49,394 nucleotides of DNA from an uncultured Clostridia bacterium. GTDB taxonomy: Bacteria > Bacillota > Clostridia > TANB77 > CAG-508. The notes under the pieces were generated by a model. The model had not been told where the DNA came from. It was given only the letters and a program-made list of their open reading frames with translations, and ran no database searches. The translations under genes were made by a program, and so were the position numbers. Position 1 is the first letter of the stretch; each line of letters starts with the position of its first letter. Below, piece by piece: positions 46,394 through 49,394 of the stretch. The DNA is taken from assembly GCA_947623465.1 (NCBI GenBank), contig CANQGU010000012.1, positions 1-49,394 of the forward strand, read 5' to 3'.

Positions 46394-46413
46394 TTGTCAG
46401 ACCTCCTTTAATT

Positions 46414-46845
46414 TTATTCATTAGCTTCAGTAGCATTTTCCCCTTCTGCATCAGTGTTTGTTTCTTCTGTTGAAGTATCTTCGTCTGTAGTATCTGTACC
46501 TTCTTCTACTACTTCTGTTTCAACACCTTCTGTAGAATTTTCGTCTGCTCCATTTTCGTCAGTTGCGTTTTCTTCAGTTGTATTTTCTGAAGCATCTGTT
46601 GTTTGGAATGATGATCTTACTTTTTCTTGTAATGCTGTTATACCATATTTGTTTAAATTATCAAAAACTATGTCTGATATAAAAACTATTACTGCTATAC
46701 ATACTACAAATACAATTACTGCAAGTGTATTGTTAACAAGCTCCTTTGGTGTTGGCCAAACAACTTTCTTTAATTCTGTTTTCATTTCTTTAAAATAGCT
46801 ACTTTTTTGTTTCTTTTCTTTTACTTCTTTTTCTTTTTTAGCCAT
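46414..46845 (-). CDS. secE: SecE preprotein translocase subunit with acidic C-terminal extension
   Basis: 143 residues. The SecE core is YFKEMKTELKKVVWPTPKEL (amphipathic helix, about 17-36) and one membrane segment (about 40-62). Ordinary clostridial SecE ends soon afterwards, near 70 residues. This one continues for about 65 residues, almost all Glu, Asp, Thr, Asn, Ala and Gly, presumably outside the membrane. It lies between rpmG and nusG, the standard order. AGGAGG precedes the ATG. Confidence 0.93.
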   Translation of the reverse strand: MAKKEKEVKEKKQKSSYFKEMKTELKKVVWPTPKELVNNTLAVIVFVVCIAVIVFISDIVFDNLNKYGITALQEKVRSSFQTTDASENTTEENATDENGADENSTEGVETEVVEEGTDTTDEDTSTEETNTDAEGENATEANE

Positions 46846-46870
46846 TTTACATCCTCCTCAAAAAGCTTGA

Positions 46871-47035
46871 TTATTTTGTTTCTTTATGTGTTGTACGCTT
46901 TTTACAAACTTTACAATATTTAACTAATTCTAATCTATCTGTGTTATTTCTTTTGTTTTTTGAAGTCATGTAATTTCTGTTTTTACATTCTGTGCATTCT
47001 AGTATAATATTCTCTCTTGGGCCTTTTGCTGCCAT
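46871..47035 (-). CDS. rpmG: ribosomal protein L33
   Basis: 54 residues: [20 protein letters not shown]... The CxxC pairs (CTEC, CKVC) mark the zinc-binding form, with the basic tail [13 protein letters not shown] 47035 has GGAGG 8 nt upstream. It is first gene of the secE-nusG-rplK-rplA transcript. Confidence 0.95.
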   Translation of the reverse strand: MAAKGPRENIILECTECKNRNYMTSKNKRNNTDRLELVKYCKVCKKRTTHKETK

Positions 47036-47115
47036 TTTATACACCTCCGAATTATTTTACCTTTTTTTTATTTAAACGATGTGAACATATGCGTCTAAGT
47101 TACATATGCCTATCT

Positions 47116-47144
47116 ATTGTATCACTTTTAAGTTAGTCTGTCAA
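47116..47144 (-). promoter_or_regulatory. promoter of rpmG-secE-nusG-rplK-rplA
   Basis: TTGACA, 17-nt spacer, TACAAT on the minus strand, about 80 nt before the rpmG start. Confidence 0.8.
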
Positions 47145-47244
47145 CCTATTTTTGGTAGTTTTTCCAAATTTTTTTGAACTATCTTTTTTTTGAAACTTTC
47201 TAATTTTTTTGTTTCAAATTTTTTGTAGTTAAGTTCATTTTTTG

Positions 47245-47272
47245 TTGACTTTTCCACATTTTTTGATATAAT
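47245..47272 (+). promoter_or_regulatory. promoter of the HD-domain gene
   Basis: TTGACT, 16-nt spacer, TATAAT, about 30 nt before the start codon. Confidence 0.7.
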
Positions 47273-47301
47273 TGTTGAAAACTTATTTTAGAGGGATTTA
47301 T

Positions 47302-49050
47302 ATGTTTATACAAAATATCGAAAATAAAGAACCTATCATAAAAGAATTTTATACTTGGCTTTTTGATGATTCTAGAATTATAAATAAAAATGTTAATTTA
47401 CAAAAAGAAATAGATTTAAGTTTAACTCCTTTTTATTCAGACCCTAACATCTATTATCCAAAGCAAATTGCAGATTTTTTTGAAACTAAAGCTATGAAGC
47501 GTTTAGGTAGAATTTCACAATTAGCATTAGCAGTAAATGATTATACTAATGCTTATCATAATAGATTAGAACATTCTAAAGGAACATATAATAGAAAATT
47601 AGAAGAATTTTTAAATGAATATACTAATCCAGAATGGAAGAAATATATTGAAGATAATAATTTAAAATTAAACTTGTTTGCATGTTTAATAAAAATGGCA
47701 GGACACGATATTGGCCATTTTCCTCTTTCTCATGTATTTGAAGAAAGTATTTATAATAAACATGATGCTCATGAGGTAATTGGCAAAAAAATTATTTTAG
47801 AAGATGAAGAAATTCAACAATTATTAAGTAGTATTAGTCCCTTTTTAAATGATGTTATTAAAGAATTATTTGAAAAAAAAACATTTAATCTATCTTTCCA
47901 TGATGAAGGAAATTTTGATGTAGATAGATTAGATTATATTTCTAGAGATAGTTTATATATCGGTGTTCCATTTAATTCTAAAAGTTTATTATATAAAAAA
48001 GTAGCTATAAAAACTGATTTATCTGGAAAACCAATTTTGAAAGAAGATTTTAGTTTATCCAAAGAAAATAATGGTCATAATTATATAGATGTATATGATT
48101 ATAGTTCTCTTGAATACATTGAAACTTTTCTTCATACAAGATTTAATAATTATAAAAAAATATATATGTCTAAAAAAACAAAAATTGCTGAAAGTGCTAT
48201 TAAAGCTTTTATGGATATTTTTACATCAGAAAAACAGACTTATGGAATTGATTTGTATAATTATTTACTTTATCTTAAAAATACTGATATTAATAGTATT
48301 GATATAAATGAATTTTTAAAATGGGATGATATTTATTTCTATTCACAAATTATAGAAATTGCTAAGAACCATAGTGATGTTAATGTAAGGAACTTAGCTT
48401 GTATGATTATTCCATCATTAAAGCCTTTCTTAAATGTTATATATAGTCATTTAAATGTTAAAAATTGTAAAAAATATTCTGAAAAAGATATGATTTTTTT
48501 AAAAACTATTAAAAAAATTATTTATGGAAATGATGAATTTTCTAGAAATATTAAAAACCCTAATTTTCTTTATGAAAATACTTTTATAGTTAATAATATT
48601 AACGATTTACCAAATGACTTTGATAAAAATTTGATTAATACTTTTTCATATAGATTAATAGGATATAATGAAAAATCTCCAATATATGTAAGTAGTTCAA
48701 ATGGTAAAATTTATGAGTTATCTCATCATCCTGAAAGAACAACAGATTGGGGTAATTTGCATGAAGATTTAAATTTAAATTATATATATATTCCATATTT
48801 AAAATTTTTTAAATTTAGTGATAGTCAAATAACAGAATTTAGTAATTTATTGGAAACTGCATCATCACAATATAAACAAAAATCTTCAGATGAAGCAAAT
48901 AAAAAGCAAACTGTTGATATAAGCAATTTACAAGTAGATAAAAATCAAACTATTGATATGAATCCTTTACAAGCAAATAAAAAACAAACCATTGATATGA
49001 GTCCTTTACAAATAGATAATAATATTGAGGATATATTTTTGGAACTATAG
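47302..49050 (+). CDS. HD-superfamily phosphohydrolase (dNTPase/SAMHD1-like)
   Basis: 582 residues. HD metal-site motifs are in order: NRLEHSKGTY (first His, about 92), AGHDIGHFPLSH (His-Asp, about 133), NFDVDRLDYISRDS (final Asp, about 207). This is the layout of COG1078 proteins related to dGTPases and SAMHD1, so hydrolysis of dNTPs or related nucleotides is likely but unproven. The C-terminus has three 13-residue repeats (QTVDISNLQVDKN type, about 536-575), probably disordered. ATG 47302 follows AGAGGG; a TTG further upstream lacks a ribosome binding site. It is transcribed away from rpmG as a single gene with a terminator. Confidence 0.85.
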   Translation: MFIQNIENKEPIIKEFYTWLFDDSRIINKNVNLQKEIDLSLTPFYSDPNIYYPKQIADFFETKAMKRLGRISQLALAVNDYTNAYHNRLEHSKGTYNRKLEEFLNEYTNPEWKKYIEDNNLKLNLFACLIKMAGHDIGHFPLSHVFEESIYNKHDAHEVIGKKIILEDEEIQQLLSSISPFLNDVIKELFEKKTFNLSFHDEGNFDVDRLDYISRDSLYIGVPFNSKSLLYKKVAIKTDLSGKPILKEDFSLSKENNGHNYIDVYDYSSLEYIETFLHTRFNNYKKIYMSKKTKIAESAIKAFMDIFTSEKQTYGIDLYNYLLYLKNTDINSIDINEFLKWDDIYFYSQIIEIAKNHSDVNVRNLACMIIPSLKPFLNVIYSHLNVKNCKKYSEKDMIFLKTIKKIIYGNDEFSRNIKNPNFLYENTFIVNNINDLPNDFDKNLINTFSYRLIGYNEKSPIYVSSSNGKIYELSHHPERTTDWGNLHEDLNLNYIYIPYLKFFKFSDSQITEFSNLLETASSQYKQKSSDEANKKQTVDISNLQVDKNQTIDMNPLQANKKQTIDMSPLQIDNNIEDIFLEL

Positions 49051-49090
49051 TAAAAATGTTTATAATGAAAAATTTATATCTTTATTGAAA

Positions 49091-49136
49091 AAAGCATAAA
49101 TTAAAATTATTTTTAATAATTCTAATTTATGCTTTT
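49091..49136 (+). terminator. terminator after the HD-domain gene
   Basis: A perfect 13-bp stem AAAGCATAAATTA/TAATTTATGCTTT followed by a T-tract; A-tracts on the other side could also serve the 5S rRNA transcript. Confidence 0.85.
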
Positions 49137-49153
49137 TTTATAAAAATAAAAAA

Positions 49154-49269
49154 ACTGGCGACAACCTATTTTCCCAGCAGGGTAACCCGCAAGTATTTTT
49201 GGCACAATAGAGCTTGACTTCTGTGTTCGGGATGGGAACAGGTATTTCCTCTATGTAATCATCACCAGA
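49154..49269 (-). rRNA. rrf: 5S ribosomal RNA
   Basis: About 116 nt on the minus strand. The ends pair (TCTGGTGATGAT near 49269, CGCCAG near 49155). The conserved CCTGTTCCCATCCCGAACAC block (loop B/C region) and TGCGGGTTACCCTGCTGGGA block are present. The A/T-rich stretch from 49270 to the window end should be the 23S-5S spacer, with the 23S gene outside. Confidence 0.93.
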
Positions 49270-49394
49270 AAATTATATAGTGTTTATAGCACACTCAAAA
49301 ATACATAGATGAAATTCGTTTTAGGCTTTTACCTTCCTAGATTTTAGATTCTTTTCGTTATTTATTAGAGTATTTTTTCTTAAGCTTTTCTTTT

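Overview
The window comes from a low-GC, probably spore-forming member of the Clostridia. The evidence is strong A+T bias with AGA/GGA-rich codon use, the spore germination hydrolase SleB, clostridial-type CdaA, NusG and L33, clostridial prepilin-like proteins, and consensus sigma-A promoters with AGGAGG ribosome binding sites. Almost all genes lie on the minus strand. No species can be named from sequence alone.

Layout, left to right. 1-0.8 kb: the edge of a gene made of 90-bp tandem repeats and a small unknown gene, then tRNA-Gln(CUG). 1-7.6 kb: sleB, then the operon murB > yvcK-like > glycogen debranching enzyme > holA (transcribed right to left). 7.6-8.0 kb: a promoter-to-terminator unit of about 190 nt that looks like a small RNA. 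8-9.5 kb: nfeD and an SPFH (stomatin/flotillin) gene on the plus strand. 9.5-10.1 kb: a RelB/YoeB toxin-antitoxin pair with its promoter palindrome. 10.1-17.4 kb: a membrane protein, truA, cdaA, a small membrane protein, pyrimidine-nucleoside phosphorylase, rnhB, a pseudopilin-like protein, ispH and a response regulator. 17.4-21.3 kb: mfd and an overlapping small charged protein. 21.5-42.6 kb: an accessory surface-protein region with two giant paralogs (about 2,965 and 3,217 residues), each followed by an identical 52-aa ribbon-helix-helix protein, and an Rpn/PD-(D/E)XK gene between them. 42.6-43.4 kb: two divergent XRE regulators with an operator array. 43.4-47.1 kb: rplL, rplJ, L10 leader, rplA, rplK, nusG, secE, rpmG. 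47.3-49.1 kb: an HD-domain phosphohydrolase, then 5S rRNA at the right edge.

The main discovery is a recoding signal. Six genes (nusG, truA, pyrimidine-nucleoside phosphorylase, the Rpn gene, a membrane protein and giant surface protein 1) have broken reading frames. Every break, 14 in all, is an in-frame CGG followed by A, and dropping the C so that GGA (Gly) is read next restores the frame each time. The restored proteins regain family-conserved residues, correct lengths and their C-termini. The Rpn gene needs four shifts within about 40 nt, each at the CGG that comes into frame only after the previous shift. By hand scan, none of the other genes (about 10,600 codons) contains an in-frame CGG. 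The simplest reading is that CGG is not an ordinary sense codon here and that CGGA is decoded as glycine with a +1 step, either as programmed +1 frameshifting or as a quadruplet codon. The rival explanation is a systematic single-base insertion artefact, which raw reads, the tRNA gene set and proteomics could settle. Affected genes are annotated below as single frameshifted CDSs.
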